A program made the translations under genes and the position numbers. A DNA stretch of 5,518 nt from CAZNLL01 sp964573885 (lineage in GTDB: Bacteria; Desulfobacterota; DSM-4660; Desulfatiglandales; Desulfatiglandaceae): positions 1 through 5,518 of the forward strand of contig CAZNLL010000182.1 in the NCBI GenBank assembly GCA_964573885.1, written 5' to 3'. The notes below the pieces were generated by a model. The model saw only the letters and a list, made by a program, of their open reading frames with translations. It searched no databases and was not told the DNA's origin. Below are positions 5,435 to 5,518 of this stretch, in pieces (within the stretch, counting starts at the first letter, position 1; every line of letters starts with the position of its first letter).

Positions 5435-5518
5435 CTAAGGTTCATGAAGGGCGGTCTCCAGGGACAAGGATGGGAACGCCTGTTTAAGGGATCCCGTTTT
5501 CAGGTCTATTGAGCCCGG
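5435..5518 (-). other. Possible 3' end of an upstream minus-strand gene
   Basis: On the minus strand one frame is open from the window edge to a TAG at 5435-5437 and would encode about 27 residues ending in ETALHEP. The other two minus frames close early. The segment could be the tail of a neighbouring gene that ends 50 bases before the rhomboid start. It is too short to recognise and the call is speculative. Confidence 0.2.

Noticed and set aside
5444..5512. Plus-strand mini-ORF of 22 codons starting MKGGLQGQG
   Set aside because: There is no ribosome binding site or recognisable feature, and short ORFs of this size are expected by chance.

Overview
The window looks like bacterial chromosome with moderate to fairly high GC and short intergenic gaps. 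The gene mix (a rhomboid protease, two small metallo-beta-lactamase-fold hydrolases, a GT-C type membrane protein and a sphingomyelinase-like phosphodiesterase) would fit a Desulfobacterota or related Gram-negative bacterium. That placement is inference only, because there is no rRNA or other phylogenetic marker here. I saw no mobile element, CRISPR array, tRNA or rRNA.

Layout. (1) Bases 1-877 (+) hold the C-terminal half of an acid-sphingomyelinase-like metallophosphoesterase. Its reading frame is closed by an in-frame stop at 35-37, although the homologous sequence continues upstream of the first possible start codon. The gene is therefore either frameshifted or affected by a sequence error. 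(2) Bases 964-2469 (-) encode a roughly 500-residue polytopic membrane protein of GT-C glycosyltransferase type, converging on gene 1. I prefer a start 132 bases inside the longest ORF. (3) Bases 2470-2849 are a divergent control region of about 380 bases. It has a cluster of TGCA-containing repeats, three inverted repeats and a candidate promoter in each direction. (4) Bases 2850-3434 (+) encode a short glyoxalase-II-like hydrolase. (5) Bases 3454-4380 (-) encode a PhnP-like metallo-beta-lactamase protein converging on gene 4 with a gap of only 19 bases. (6) Bases 4401-5384 (-) encode a rhomboid protease placed directly upstream of gene 5 and probably cotranscribed with it.

The most notable item is the rhomboid gene. 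After a complete-looking six-helix rhomboid core (Ser136 and His202 in place), it has a basic linker and a C-terminal stretch of about 70 residues that reads like the C-terminal substrate-binding barrel of DnaJ (Hsp40), with no J domain. This suggests an intramembrane protease carrying a cytosolic chaperone-type module. Its start codon lacks a clear ribosome binding site, and a good -10 box lies so close that the transcript may be nearly leaderless.

The genes do not form one obvious pathway. The only clear operon is rhomboid plus PhnP-like hydrolase. The GT-C protein and the glyoxalase-II-like gene share a divergent regulatory region.
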